Notes: a model not told the origin generated them from the sequence alone. DNA of 64,000 bases from Terana coerulea (GCA_024811115.1 JAKOGH010000097.1:124001-188000); one strand, 5' to 3'; shown: positions 1 through 10,877, numbered from the stretch's first letter. Program-made: numbers and translations.

Positions 1-8
1 TGACTTAC

Positions 9-566
9 ATGTGTGAAGACCTCCTTAGTGAGTCGGCCCCATTCAGTGTCCTGGAACGCTTTGTCGAAGCTCAGCAGCCCCCGGCTGCCCTTGAGGCAGT
101 TCCCGGTCATCTTGAGTTCGTCCATCGTATGAACGTTCTGCACATGCATTTTGATACTGGGCCCGTTTGGTGTCTTGGCCGCCCAAAGGTACAGGTCTTC
201 GTGTCTGCGCGCCTCGAAGTAAAGCGCATTGTTGCAGTTATTGAGATCAGCGAGTTCGGGGAGGAGATTTAGGTGGTTCTTGGAGTCCAATTTTGAGTCT
301 ATGCGGCACATTTAAATCTGTCTCTTGACACACCGCTAATCACGTATCTCACCCTTCTTCACATGCGGCAAAAGAGCTTCAATGTCGCTCATGAGATGCC
401 GCATGCGGTGTGTAATTCCTCTCGACGACAAAAGCAGGACTCTCTGCTTATTTCTTGGCCTTTTCTGTGTCGGCTCGTCCTCCACATCCATCGCTTCTGC
501 TTTCCGCTTCCCCTTCAAATCTGCCTTCCGCGCATTCTTTTCCTGAGCCTTGATGACCGAGGCCAT
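9..566 (-). CDS. BRX1: Ribosome biogenesis protein BRX1 (N-terminal part, runs off the window)
   Basis: This is a nucleolar factor for assembly of the large ribosomal subunit, of the Brix-domain family. Exon 1 runs from the ATG at 566 down to 353 and encodes a lysine-rich leader followed by RVLLLSSRGITHRMRHLM, the start of the Brix domain. A 54-nt intron (352-299) follows. Exon 2 (298-9) encodes the conserved stretches LADLNNCNNALYFEARR, DLYLWAAKTPNGPSIKMHVQ and GNCLKGSRGLLSFDKAF. A GTAAGT donor begins at base 8, so the remaining exons lie outside the window. Reading frame and phase are consistent across the splice. It is transcribed divergently from the RING gene at 844. Identification is firm from the run of conserved motifs; only the 3' part is missing. 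Confidence 0.93.
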
Positions 567-843
567 TTAGTGTGGACGTGAAAGGAAAGTGAATGAGGTT
601 GAGAAAGAGCCAGAGCCCAGCGAAGTTGCGGCAGCTCTGAAGCTACAAGCGCCCACTACTTTTCGGCAGCACACGTGGCGTAGATCTCGATCGTGTCTAA
701 ACCGGCGCCACAGTAACCCCGCCACTGACTGAGGCTGCTCTTGCAGACTAGTACTGTCTACTTTGCACACAACCGTTTCGTTTCTGTTTCCCTCACACAC
801 GCCGGGTCACTGTTGACGACGTCGACTACGACGGACGACGAAG

Positions 844-1934
844 ATGCAAGCAGAGTGTCCGATATGCTTTGAGCCGCTCACCGTCAGTATACAGCCCGTG
901 GCAATGCCCTGCGGCCACCTTTACTGCCTTGACTGTGCGTCTTTCTGGTTCCATTCGGGGGAAGCCCCGAAGCCATGTAGCGTATGTCGCAAGGAGTACA
1001 CCGGGGAACATATCGTCAAGCTTTGGGTGTCTGCTGCGGGGCCCTCTCAGCCTAGGAGTGGACTTGCTTCGCGAGGAGAAGAGGGACGAAGAAGCGCAAG
1101 CACCTCGGGCTCTGAGGTGCTCGACAGCTGCACTGCTGCACTGGCAGATTTGGACGAGCATGGGGAAGATGCTACACTGGCCGCTACATTGTCAGAGTAC
1201 GTATCCTCAGTATATTTCCCTCTATCGCTCTGACTGCTTTCATTTCAGAGCTGAGCTATTCGTGAATGAAGTCTCGGAGGGAGATCACGAAGCTGGTCTC
1301 ATGGTGCGTGCTATCTCACATTCTGCAGTAACTCAGAATCTTACCCAGAAGGCATGCAGAATGTACTGAAGAACATACGCAGTGTCATCTCTGACGTGCA
1401 CGCGGTAAGTCTCGAAACTACTACTACCTCTTACATTTGCTGACATTCTCCACAGCTTCTGCGCAGAAAAGAGCGGGCACACGCTGCAGAACAGGCCCGG
1501 CCCAAGCTCAGTGCCACTGAGTCGGCAAGGGAAGTAGCGCAGCTTCGCGAGAAGATGGACCATGACATACAAGAACTCTATCGCGAGAATCTCCTCGCGG
1601 AGGAAGCAGGGCTTCGCGCGCAGATCGAGCACGAACACAGAGAGGAGGACCTGCAAAATACGATTTCCGACCTCCGGTCAGCCGTATGGATCGCTCGCAG
1701 GAAGCTTGAGGAGCGTGACGGCGAAGTGCAGGGTCTGAAGGACGACCTGAGCCGATCCCGGAAGACTGAGTTGCGATACAAGAAAAAGGTCAGCCCTGTA
1801 TGCCTCCGCTTCCTGTATGCCGCTAAAAAGAATAATAGTATCACGCTCTCAAGCAGGAGGTTGAGGCAGCGAAAAGGAGAGCCGCAGCTGGCAGTTCTCC
1901 GCCTGATGAAGATGACTCGTTGATGGTCATATGA
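844..1934 (+). CDS. RING-finger protein with C-terminal coiled coil (probable E3 ubiquitin ligase)
   Basis: Five exons (844-1196, 1249-1303, 1360-1404, 1456-1788, 1854-1934) join in phase to give about 288 aa. Residues 5-45 form a C3HC4 RING: CPICFEPL, then CGHLYCLDC, then CSVC. Such domains bind zinc and recruit an E2 enzyme. The second half (about residues 150-270) is rich in E, R, Q and L (for example EEAGLRAQIEHEHREEDLQ) and looks like a long coiled coil, which would support oligomerisation or partner binding. No membrane segment is seen. The start ATG is directly followed by the RING, as in many small fungal RING proteins. The substrate cannot be told from sequence. The AG chosen for exon 3 (1358-1359) is the one that keeps the frame open; an AG a few bases upstream would give an early stop. 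Confidence 0.82.
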
Positions 1935-2234
1935 ACTTAACCTAATTATTAAATGGACCTATAGCATTCTCAATCTGTCTGCACACCGTACACATTGTAC
2001 TAATACCTTTGTATCACTGTTGTTTCCATCCACGTTCAGATGTATTCTTGCGCGCACCAACCCGAAGAACCATCCATTGACCACCAAGGCTAACATACTA
2101 AGGCGGATTGCATAGCATAATGAATATCTGCCCTCAGCGAGGAAGACCAGGGCACAGCAAGCGTACTAAAACTGCAAATTGACGAGTACAAAGCACAAAG
2201 CAACCTACGCATACCTTGCAAGACTTTAGCTCCA

Positions 2235-3635
2235 CTAGTTCGAACCCGGGCGGAGCTGCTTCTGCTTTTCCTGCTCCAGCCGCTGTTGGCGGTGTGAGCA
2301 AGCAAGTCATGTAGCGCAAAAGGGCATACACATACATGGTACAGAAGCTGAACGGCCATCTGGATGTTCGTTGGCTGCCCAGTGATGACTACCAGCCGTT
2401 CGCCCTCGCTCGGCGCAGGCGCACCGTTTACGCCAACGCCGACTGCGCCTGGCTCCATGATCTTTATCTGGCTGGCACTCATGTGGCGAATCTCGTTAAT
2501 CTTAGCACCTCCCTTGCCGATGATACACCCGACGAGGTCGTTCGGGATGTAGATCTGCTGCGTCTGCAGCTGCGCCGGCGGGTTGCTGTGCTGCGAGTGC
2601 GCAGGCGGCTGGTAGGCCGAATAGCCCGGGACGTACGACGACCCTCCGTTCTGCGGCCGCCGGGCGACGGTTGACGGTCGGTAGGTCGAGTTACTCGAGG
2701 ACGGCATCCTCTCATTAGCTTCAATGAGGATGTTGCCGATGTAGTAAGTCGCGATATGGATGGCATCAGCGACGCCGGAGACGCTGAGCACGCGCTAGAA
2801 GGTGAACAAGAGTCATACGTGAGTCCAAGTAAATGAAATGGATACATGCATGCCGTACCTCGGTCGAACCTGGAAGCATGCCTTCACTCGCGTTCAGACG
2901 CGCCCCACTGGCGTCTTGAATCTCCTTGATCTTCGTACCGCCCTTGCCTATGACTGAGCCCATCCGCGAGTTGGGGATCATAAACTTGATGGTCACAGCC
3001 CGACTGCCAGGGACTGAAGGCTTGTCGAAGGGCTCGTCGTTAATGCGACGTACGATGAGGCCAAATGCCTGCATATATGCACTTAGAATTCCTTCCGACA
3101 AAAATGTGCGGAGACAAACCTTAGAGACAGCATCCAGAGGTCCGTTTACGTTCAAAATCCGCTCGGGGTTGCCAGGAATGCTCTCGGACACCATGACTCG
3201 TGCCCCGCTCTTCTCTCGGATCTCATTGACGTGCGAGCCACCTTTTCCAATGATGATTGAAGCGTCTTGAGTAACAATCAAGCAACGCATGTGGATGCTT
3301 GCGGAGGGGGCACCAGAGGACGAGGCAGAGGTACTGGGTGCACCAGAGGTGATCGCAGAGGTTGACTCGCCAGCAGCTTCAGCTTCAGCAGATGCATCAC
3401 CGCTGGCTGCTGCGGCAGCCTTCGCAGTGGGCGACGGGGTGGATGCTGCGGTGTCGTCTACGTTTGCAACTGCGTCCATGCGTGACTCGCTTCGTGGACC
3501 AGCAGAAACAGAGCTATGGGAAGTTCTTGTCTGCGCTTCATCCGACGTAGCGCCTGTGTTGGCTCGCTTGTGCTTGGGCTGGTCAGCGTCTGAGGGTGAG
3601 CGAGAACGCTTGCGGGTAGCGTCGGCTTCTGGCAT
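2235..3635 (-). CDS. Triple KH-domain RNA-binding protein (PCBP / hnRNP K / Rnc1-like)
   Basis: Four exons (3635-3120, 3068-2859, 2794-2336, 2282-2235) give about 410 aa, all joined in phase 0. After a low-complexity N-terminus (RKRSRSPSDADQPKHKRA, then Ala/Ser-rich) there are three KH domains, each with the GXXG RNA-binding loop: IIGKGGSHV (about residue 127), VIGKGGTKI (about 209) and IIGKGGAKI (about 330). The arrangement of two close KH domains, a linker and a third near the C-terminus matches the poly(C)-binding / hnRNP K group, which in fungi includes Rnc1, Hek2 and Pbp2 and regulates mRNA stability and localisation. The last exon encodes only 15 residues (RLEQEKQKQLRPGSN). The frame is intact throughout. 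It is a likely cytoplasmic or nuclear mRNA regulator; the target is unknown. Confidence 0.9.
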
Positions 3636-4340
3636 GGTGGGTTATTTCAGTTTTCAGCAGTTCCGACGGGCCCTGTCCTGTCAGCACGGTTCACAGGATG
3701 GAGCGATTTGGGGAAAGGTTGCGGAGGTGGGTAGTGTCGGGTTCTGGAACGGGGGAGCGTGGACGGTGAGGTGGGGGATGCGAGAGGGAAGGGGGACCGC
3801 GCCGCCATTGCTGCCACTTACCTGCTAGATGTCGTGGGGGACGATGAGCTGGATATGAAGAGCACGGAGAAAGCGCGTCGTCAAGGATGGCGATGGCGGA
3901 GGCAGAGCAAGCGTCGTCGACGGGCGCGGTGACCCAACAACATCGGAAGATGCCGACGGCTTCGTCCGCGACCTTCACCAAATTAGGACTCACGGATGCT
4001 CGGTCCGAACACACTGAGCGAGAAAGTATGAGGAAGATGCGAGTTGGTAAACATGTATGCAGCTAGATATACACAAGCTTATGCAAAACAACAAAAATAT
4101 AATTTACGGAACAGCGAAGAGATAGATAGCCTCGCAATGATGAACGAAAAGTAAAACGCGAGAATAGTCGAAGAAAGGGTCTGGGCATCCGAGGTTTAAT
4201 AGTGACGTGGAAGTTCCTTACAAGGAGTAGGAAAACCTATGAAGATGACCTAGGATGGAATTGCCTTATGAACAGCATAAACACTGCTCTTGACACTGAC
4301 AGAGGAGTGAGACAGCCTCCTGAGTGAGGTATGATATCCG

Positions 4341-6045
4341 TTACGCTTCGCAGTCTTGCAGAAGGGGTTCGTTCATCGACTCCTCGCCCGAACCAGCACG
4401 TGGAGTATACAGCGGCAGAGGAATAGAGTAATCGATCTTGCGGTCACCGTTGGCGTAGAATAGATGGGAATAAGGCGGGAGGCTGGCGGCGTATGGTGCG
4501 CTTGGGAGGGGTAACTCCAGCATACTGGCGACCGTTTCACCGGAGAGCTCGCTGAGCGAACGAGCATGCCCTACGAGGGTTGACGTCGGCGACGGTGAGC
4601 GGGCGGTAGGCGGGAGTGGCGGTGTCTTGATAAACCTGAGAGGTACGTGGAATTGCAGGCGCTCTGTTACACGTTCAGGATTCTCGCCTTCTCCAATATC
4701 GTACGTGCACAAGAGCGTCACAAACATCCGGTGGCTAACGGAGAGGAAAGGCGACATGTTGGTTGTTCGGACCGTGCGGCTCGCCTTCCAGGGCGTGTCC
4801 GCAGACGCCTCCGGTCGAGTAGACGCTATCGGGACATGGGTTGAAAGGGAGAACCAGGTGCTGTCCAGGTCCGCGTCTGCGTCTTGTGAAAAAATGTATC
4901 CGTCTCCAGCAATGAGATAATGCCCTGAAGCGTCCGGCGGAAGAAGGGAGAAAGAGCGCGAGAGGATGTTGTTCTGCGCTGGCGGCGTTGTAAGGCCAAG
5001 ACTGTGCAGAGAATGGTGCGGATGAGGCCTCAAAAGAGGTTGTCTTGGCGGCTGCTGATCTTTGGGGGTAACGGGAAATGCTTCATATATGTTGTCGACG
5101 GGTTGGTGCTAAAGACAAGAGGTGTTAGCGCCAGAGACAAATCGACTCAATAACAACACGCACCGGTATCGCTCAGTCTGCTCTACGTCAATGAAGAAAT
5201 CTGTGACACGCAGACGTTTGCATTCAGCCTCAGGAAGGCCGTTTGTGCGCAACCGGACGGAAAATGGTAGTTGTTCGTCGTCCGCCGCAACGCAATCTGG
5301 AATAGAGGTTTGCACCCGGATCTTCGACAGTACATCCCGGGGAAACGGTTGTCTTCACGTATGTCCTCAGAGTGAGCAGCTACTTCGTAATGCGACGATG
5401 GGAAAGGGGAATTGGAGCCGGATGCGTATGACGAGGGTGTGATGTAGCGGTTTACTGGAACGACAACCCGTGCCGCTTTGACGATGCGAGATTGTGATTG
5501 GAATGGGAGGCACAAGGAGGAGAGCCAAGATCGCGATGGGCTACCTTCGAGGTTGTGAATCGTTGCGGAAGCGTAAAGCGCATAGCTTGTGCCGCCGTCG
5601 GGGTCGCCGAAGGGAGTGCTCTCGGGTAACCAGCCAGGAATATTGAGATTGAAGACGACACTCCACGTACACTCATTCACAGCTTCCTGCTGACCCTCAC
5701 TACTAAGCTCCACACAGTCCCCCTGTACTAGCTCTTGCGTAACCGAGCATAACCGCAAACCGGAGTATCCTGTGTCTTCGCTAACGAGCTCCGACTGACC
5801 CTCGAAAGTGAGGACCAGTGACTGGAGGAGGAGATGAACCGCACGCTTGCGGTCGAAGAAGGAGCCTGACGAGGACAGGGATATATTAACTTGTCCAGAA
5901 AGTGAATATGCCGCACTGCATTCTCGTGTCAGGACGACAGCACAATATAAATGGAAAAGAACGAAAACATAACTAACCTTCGATCTGGCTCTCCATACAT
6001 GTCCAACGACTGAGAGAAGGGCTGAATCTCAACGGCGACATCCAT
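4341..6045 (-). CDS. Arrestin-fold protein, with a one-base frame break
   Basis: Exon 1 (6045-5978) starts MDVAVEIQPFSQSLDMYGEP. Exon 2 from 5915 reads SAAYSLSGQVNISLSSSGSF, the strand pattern of an arrestin N-like domain, and continues to about 5340. The reading frame then moves into IRVQTSIPDCVAADDEQLPF and on to VTDFFIDVEQTERYR. The last exon (5108-4341) is an arrestin C-like region ending in NEPLLQDCEA. Fungal arrestin-related proteins are usually adaptors that recruit ubiquitin ligases to plasma-membrane transporters; no PY motif was found here, so that role is inferred only from fold. The frame break falls in a four-base G run (+ strand 5339-5342); one more base restores FPRDVLSKIRVQTS. 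The donor of the last intron is also uncertain (GTGCGT at 5159 gives the wrong phase, GTGTTG four bases on gives the right one). Confidence 0.68.
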
Positions 6046-6878
6046 AGTTGCAATGGTCTTCGTACAGGATGCGCTGCAGGCAGCAGTCGGCTGTCTGAGG
6101 TGTGTGGGGTGGATCGTTGCGTCGACACAATGGGCCCGGGTGTGCAAAGCTATATAAAGTAGAACATGAGGCAGTAGCACACAGCGCGCGTTGCTTTCAA
6201 AGAGCCATTATGACACTGTTTCAGCCGCTTGGCAGGTAGGAGAATGAGGGAAGTCGGGATCTGCCTATCAGTCCAAACGACCTCCAGCCGCCTTTTGTCC
6301 TTTGTCCATTGTCTTCGCTGATCTGGAGCCAAAAGAAGTCAGATCATCTATGACCTACACCCACAGGGGATATCAGCATGATATACAGAAACTGATGCTA
6401 ACAACAAAACGTTCGCACAAAACAATAGGACTCTGTTTCCGGGCTTCCGGCTTGGGTACAGTTTGCTGATGCTCAAGGAACCTCGGTGGAGTTGCGTGAG
6501 CTGCCGCTTTGGATTGACGTACTGACAAGTTTAAGAATATGCATGATGTGACCCAGCTGGCTACTGAGTATTAAAAAGCATGTAGAACGTGGTGAGAGAC
6601 TCAGGTCATCGTCGCAACGCATAGCCGTGCGGGACGCTGGTGGGGCGTCTATCTGCGGGCGTAGGACCGCCTTACTGCTAAATCAGGAAGCCCCGCGCTT
6701 TGTGGCGCTTGCAGAATGCGGTAAGTACAATAGGAACGCTCTGGTCGAAAGTCAAGTCTCAAGGAAAGAATGGTGCGCCTAAGTGATCCGAAATTGAGGA
6801 TAGAACACTTGACTGTAAAAATCTACCCGCAGAATATACTTTGCCCCAGTGTCTATGAGTGCCATGGTCCATGGGCCA
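6046..6878. other. Intergenic stretch without a recognisable gene
   Basis: The 5' flank of the arrestin-fold gene occupies the first few hundred bases, including a TATATAAAG-like sequence near 6150-6160 read on the minus strand. Nothing else here has a conserved reading frame, RNA structure or repeat that I could see. Confidence 0.4.
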
Positions 6879-7767
6879 TCACTGGCCGCCCTTGACCCCT
6901 GATCGGAATAGATCCAGGGCACATAGGAAGGAAGACGAGTAGCCGAGCTGGGTTGCAAGCAAAGGATAATATTCAGAGCCTGCCAAGGTCAGCTTGAGAT
7001 GGAAGAATCTCGCATGGGATAGTAAGACGCACATAGATGACTTCATCCACAGTCCCAGGGCTTCGTAGCGAGCAGGTTGTTGATCCCAAGAAGTAGTTGA
7101 GCATCCTGGACGGAAGGCGTAAACGGTAAGTCCAAAATCGACCATCCCGTATCCCATTAAGACGTACTTTGGCCAGACAGTATTCACGCGCATAATTACT
7201 ATAACCACCTCGTTGTTAGGCTGACCTGCCGCAGCAATAGGAACCTTATACAATGGGATGTTAACGAATTGTCAATATGCGAAGTGGACGACTTACTGAG
7301 CCAGCCAGGGTTTGCTTCATGGAATAAAGAGATTCATGGCCATTGAACGCATAGATCGATGTAAATATGTTTGGTGCAATCTCCTCAAACAATTTCCGCG
7401 TGTAATGAGTGCGCCACACATTGCTTGTGATAGAGCGACCATCGCGCTTGATGTCTGCAACAGACAATCAACAGATATTGGTACGGCATAGTGCAGTCAC
7501 TAACCAACTACAAAGTCAAAGCAAGGTCAACGCATAGCATCAGTGTAGGCCACATATGAGATATGCGCACGTACCATGGTACGGGCAGATCCCGATTCCC
7601 AAGAGGTTAACTTCATAGAAGTTACTCAAAACTGAGACCGAGCTGTCACCCATCGACAACGAGCACATATCGTGCCTGCTGGAGGAGGGAGGGGAGCGAG
7701 GAGGCACACAAGCTGTGCTTCCCACTGGCAATGGCCGTATCTTAAGCCAAAGCCCATGCGGGGTCAA
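6879..7767 (-). pseudogene. Unrecognised multi-exon coding remnant or orphan gene
   Basis: Three open segments on the minus strand can be linked through plausible splice sites. The first (to about 7577) ends SNFYEVNLLGIGICPYH at a GTACGT donor. The second begins after a CAG near 7458 with DIKRDGRSITSNVWRTHY and runs to MKQTLAGS at a GTAAGT donor (about 7293). The third begins near 7230 with GQPNNEVVIVIMRVNTVWP and runs through MVDFGLTVYAF. The composition looks protein-like (few stops, aromatic-rich), but I recognise no family. The third segment either stops shortly after another possible intron or runs to 6879. No convincing start codon was identified. It could be a lineage-specific gene or a decayed copy. 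Confidence 0.35.
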
Positions 7768-8123
7768 TGAATGTGTCTCTCGCCCTTAGACTAGCACGAG
7801 GCGGCCTAGGTAGCAGATCGCGACGGGGATCTGGACATTGCAACGTTGCCGCGACTATAGATTACGCTTAGCATGGGGCAAGGCAGAGGTTCAAGGCATA
7901 AACTTACGGCATGGGTATGTCAGATGACTTGACGGAGAGGTGCTGAGTGGACACCGGTATCGGCTGGGCGAATAGCGTAACGCAGAGGAAGCGACACCAA
8001 GAAATGATTTGCGAGGAGACAAGCACCTACGGCATGTTTCAAGATGAACGGAGAGCACACTGTCGACGGGCTTGTGGACGAAACGAACGCATTTCAGGCT
8101 GGGCTGCTCGCTCGGAATCTAAG

Positions 8124-8768
8124 TTATAATCTTGGGAGCTTGATACGCTCTTTGACCTCCCACGTAGGTACCGGCCCATCGCAGAGTGCGATCCATATCT
8201 CTGCTCCTTCGAATCCATCCACGAGTTCTCGGTCTGGGGACAGGGCGCGGTCGGCACAGTCAAGCGCAACTCGGTCTTCTCCTAGTTGCACAATCCTACT
8301 ATCCTTGCGCAGCTGTTCTTCAACCTTGACTCGCTCCCCGGGCTCGGAATCGTCGATATAGAATAGGGACACGTGTGGAACCGGCGGAACCGTCTCTTCG
8401 CCCAGGCTCTTCTTCAAAGTCTCGCGCAGGGCGATGAGTTCGCCAGTGTGATGAACCGTGACATAGACCGACATGAAGTACTTCTCGCCTACTTCGACTG
8501 ACATGAAGCTGACAGGTACAGCAGGCTGATTTTCAGGGATCGCAGCCCGAAGTTCATCGACACTGGTGGATGAGGGTACAGTGGCGAGAGTGACGTGCGA
8601 GTCGAAAGAAGGGAACGACGAAGGTGACCTATAAGTTGATGTCTTCGTCTTCATTATTCTCTCTAGTTTCACGGCAATATCCCTTGAAGGGACCAACCAG
8701 AGTGAAAGACCTAGACATTGGTCTCACCCAACGTTCAGCTGCATAATGAGGACGAGAAACTCACCCAT
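8124..8768 (-). CDS. Cyclic phosphodiesterase-like protein (2H phosphoesterase family)
   Basis: The protein of about 196 aa has the two HxT/S motifs that define 2H phosphoesterases: FDSHVTLA and PHVSLFY, roughly 95 residues apart. Family members (plant and yeast Cpd1) open the cyclic phosphate of ADP-ribose 1'',2''-phosphate, a by-product of tRNA splicing, or of other 2',3'-cyclic nucleotides. The start needs splicing: a four-base coding exon ATG-G (8768-8765), an intron 8764-8711 (GTGAGT...TCTAG), then exon 2 (8710-8124), giving MGLSLWLVPSRDIA, the usual family N-terminus. Without this intron no in-frame ATG precedes the conserved LWLVPSRD. Presumably soluble. Confidence in the family is high; the exact substrate is inferred. 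Confidence 0.85.
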
Positions 8769-9067
8769 TACACCCGGTATGACTCCCAACTTGAAGCTTC
8801 AAGCCAAGGCGAGTCATAGACTAGGTTCTTCTTGCCACTACAGAGAGATGTGCGAAGCCTATAGGAAATATGATTCATTCCGTCATTTCCCGTCCGGTTC
8901 GACGCTGACCTCGATGAGCAAGTGATGGTCCGCGAGCTCGAGTGAGTCGTCGCCATTCGTCCGCCAGATCGTCACGGCGCTGATGTCACCCAGAGACGCC
9001 TTGGCAATGAGACGCCCACCACTGAGCTTTCATGCGCGCCTACGTCAGGGACGGCTTTACTACTAGT
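8769..9067. other. Flank between the phosphodiesterase gene and the transposon
   Basis: This holds the 5' flank of the phosphodiesterase gene and the left insertion flank of the mobile element. I see no gene. Confidence 0.4.
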
Positions 9068-9078
9068 ACCATGGATCT
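9068..9078 (+). repeat. Left target-site duplication of the foldback transposon
   Basis: The 11-bp sequence ACCATGGATCT directly precedes the left inverted repeat and is repeated exactly at 10878-10888 directly after the right one. Direct repeats of 9-11 bp are typical of Mutator-like transposase insertion. Confidence 0.85.
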
Positions 9079-9223
9079 AGTCTCGTGACTAGCCTCTCCA
9101 ATGACCCAATTTAGAAATTGGATCAGGAGAGTCTGGTGCCCGCCCAACGGCGGACAGGGGGTTTGCGTTCGTCCATTTCTCGGCGAGCGCTTAGCTTCCT
9201 CGAGACTCGAGGTTCGACTCCCT
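9079..9223 (+). repeat. Left terminal inverted repeat (145 bp) of the MULE-like element
   Basis: This is the exact reverse complement of 10733-10877. It carries a short internal palindrome (CCAATTTAGAAATTGG) and near its inner end the sequence GAGGTTCGACTCCCT, which resembles an RNA polymerase III B box. Whether this motif is functional is unknown. Confidence 0.88.
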
Positions 9224-9243
9224 CCGTCTACGTCTGACTATAG

Positions 9244-9394
9244 TACAGTGCCTTGCAGGATGAACTGCGTACGGCTGTTTTGCTCGCTTTGTTTGTCCTG
9301 TACAACGCTTCCCTTATCAGGTAATTTTGAAGGTCACATCAGTCACCGGGCACACTCAGTAGCGGCGGCGGACAGTAGGGCGTGACAGGCAGGG
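9244..9394 (+). repeat. Inner inverted repeat, left arm (151 bp)
   Basis: This is the reverse complement of 9861-10011 with five differences, all transitions (about 97% identity). It begins TACAGTGCCTTGCAGG. It is older than the perfectly matched outer ends, so it is probably an earlier foldback or MITE captured in the element. Confidence 0.85.
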
Positions 9395-9860
9395 TACCCT
9401 GCATTATGAGTGTACTATTGGCCTTGCTACGTAGCATATACACATAGACTATGGATGTTCAGACTGTAGAGAATACACATAGTGTATATGATATGTATGA
9501 CACACGATATCATGTTATGATTACATGCACGACTCGGATTTCGAGCAAAACTCAAGCGTCGACGTCCGGCTAAGCGTAGCGCGGCGCAGCAGTACTTGTA
9601 ATGTTAATGCCTGGAAAAATCAGTGAGAAATATTCACACTTGTTGTAGCAGTCTTAATGGTCAGTCCTTGATAATGATAAATGCTTGCTCGATGGAGATG
9701 AATTGGGTGAGTTGAAGGTGATACTAAGTATCTAAATAAGACTGTGATTATAGGTGTTGCACGTCCTGCGATGTTCCCTATACATTCTATTTGTTGTTTG
9801 AACGCGTACTACAGCTACGCTGCAGGGCAAACTACATTCAAACTTCATATACTCTACGGT

Positions 9861-10011
9861 CCCTGCCTGTCACGTCCTGCTGTCCACCGCCGCTACTGAG
9901 TGTGCCCGGTGACTGATGTGACCTTCAAAATTACCTGATGAGGGAAGTGTTGTACAGGACAAACAAAGCGAGCAAAACAGCCGTACGCAGTTCATCCTGC
10001 AAGGCACTGTA
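9861..10011 (-). repeat. Inner inverted repeat, right arm (151 bp)
   Basis: This is the partner of 9244-9394. Its outer edge coincides with the TA at which the small MITE begins, suggesting that the MITE landed at or just beside the end of this arm. About 465 bp of AT-rich spacer separate the two arms. Confidence 0.85.
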
Positions 10012-10337
10012 AGGTAGACCTACTTCACTTTCGAGTACTCTCGTCACATTGTGATGATCACGTGAAATCACCAAGCAGCGCTGTCACGCAAACCAAGCGC
10101 TCAACTTGATGGCTGGGCAAGGCAGCCTTGAAAAGATTCAGAAATCCTCAGAGATAGATTATCCTGGAGGTTTTCTCGTCAGATATTCTTATGTGCAAGT
10201 TGGGATAAACTGACGAGAAGATATATTCCTATTAGGACTGCCGAACATGACACATTCGGTTGAGATTGCTTTTTCAGTGCTTAGCGTGACGGCGCTTAGA
10301 CACGTGACGTACTCGAAAGTGGAGTAGGTCTACCTTA
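10010..10337. mobile_element. Small TA-flanked MITE (about 328 bp) nested in the transposon
   Basis: The two ends are inverted copies: TAAGGTAGACCTACTTCACT at the left and its complement, with one or two mismatches over about 31 bp, at the right (10307-10337). A TA dinucleotide lies at each edge, the target of Tc1/mariner-type elements. The interior contains a further small inverted pair (TCTCGTCAG / CTGACGAGA) and no coding potential. It is probably a non-autonomous mariner-like MITE. Confidence 0.7.
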
Positions 10338-10732
10338 CCACATAAATGTATGGCCACACTGAGACTGAATATTTAACATTTGTAACAATTTTGCGGAATA
10401 GATTGGGCGACGGCACAGTGTCACCGCTCAGTTGGCTGAGCAACACTGCCCAGCCCGAGCAGTCCTATAGTTTCCACTGGATGGAATATCACAAAATGCA
10501 CACAGTTAGCCTTCAGTACCAAGACTATGTGAGATAAGGCCGTAAGCAATGCCCCAGAAGCATGTTCCGCCGCATAACCTATCTGCTGGACCTGTTTCTA
10601 CCGCATTCATTTGTGTGTCCGTCTAAGAGGCCCAGCGAGCACAAGAAATTGTTATTATTTTTTATAAATCATAAAACAATGCTCAAGTATTGATATTACA
10701 CTTCCTGAGCGTGTGCTACAATAATGTGACAC

Positions 10733-10877
10733 AGGGAGTCGAACCTCGAGTCTCGAGGAAGCTAAGCGCTCGCCGAGAAATGGACGAACGCAAACCCCCT
10801 GTCCGCCGTTGGGCGGGCACCAGACTCTCCTGATCCAATTTCTAAATTGGGTCATTGGAGAGGCTAGTCACGAGACT
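10733..10877 (-). repeat. Right terminal inverted repeat (145 bp) of the MULE-like element
   Basis: This is the exact reverse complement of the left end. Homology stops precisely at the inner AGGGAGTC boundary. Confidence 0.88.

Larger units (their letters stand above)
9079..10877. mobile_element. Non-autonomous Mutator-like (MULE) foldback transposon, about 1.8 kb
   Basis: The element is bounded by 145-bp terminal inverted repeats that I find identical base for base (9079-9223 and 10733-10877), beginning AGTCTCGTGACTAGCC, and is flanked by an exact 11-bp direct repeat. Long inverted ends plus a 9-11 bp target duplication are the signature of the Mutator superfamily. Inside there is no transposase-sized frame, so it would have to be mobilised by an enzyme encoded elsewhere. 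The interior is composite: a second, inner inverted repeat (9244-9394 against 9861-10011) and a small TA-flanked element (10010-10337). Identity of the ends implies recent insertion. Assignment to MULE rests on structure only. Confidence 0.8.

Noticed and set aside
2134..2847. Long open frames on both strands across the KH-domain gene
   Set aside because: They are shadows of the KH exons in other frames; only the minus-strand frame carries the three GXXG motifs and matching splice phases.
5316..5345. Very short intron (about 37 nt) as an explanation for the frame change in the arrestin gene
   Set aside because: The available GT/AG pairs do not give the needed phase, and one added base in the G/C run restores conserved residues directly.
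9101..9385. A 94-codon frame repeated in part at 10855-10655
   Set aside because: The shared 'protein' is simply the inverted terminal repeat read in the same frame twice; its frame is not maintained outside the repeat.
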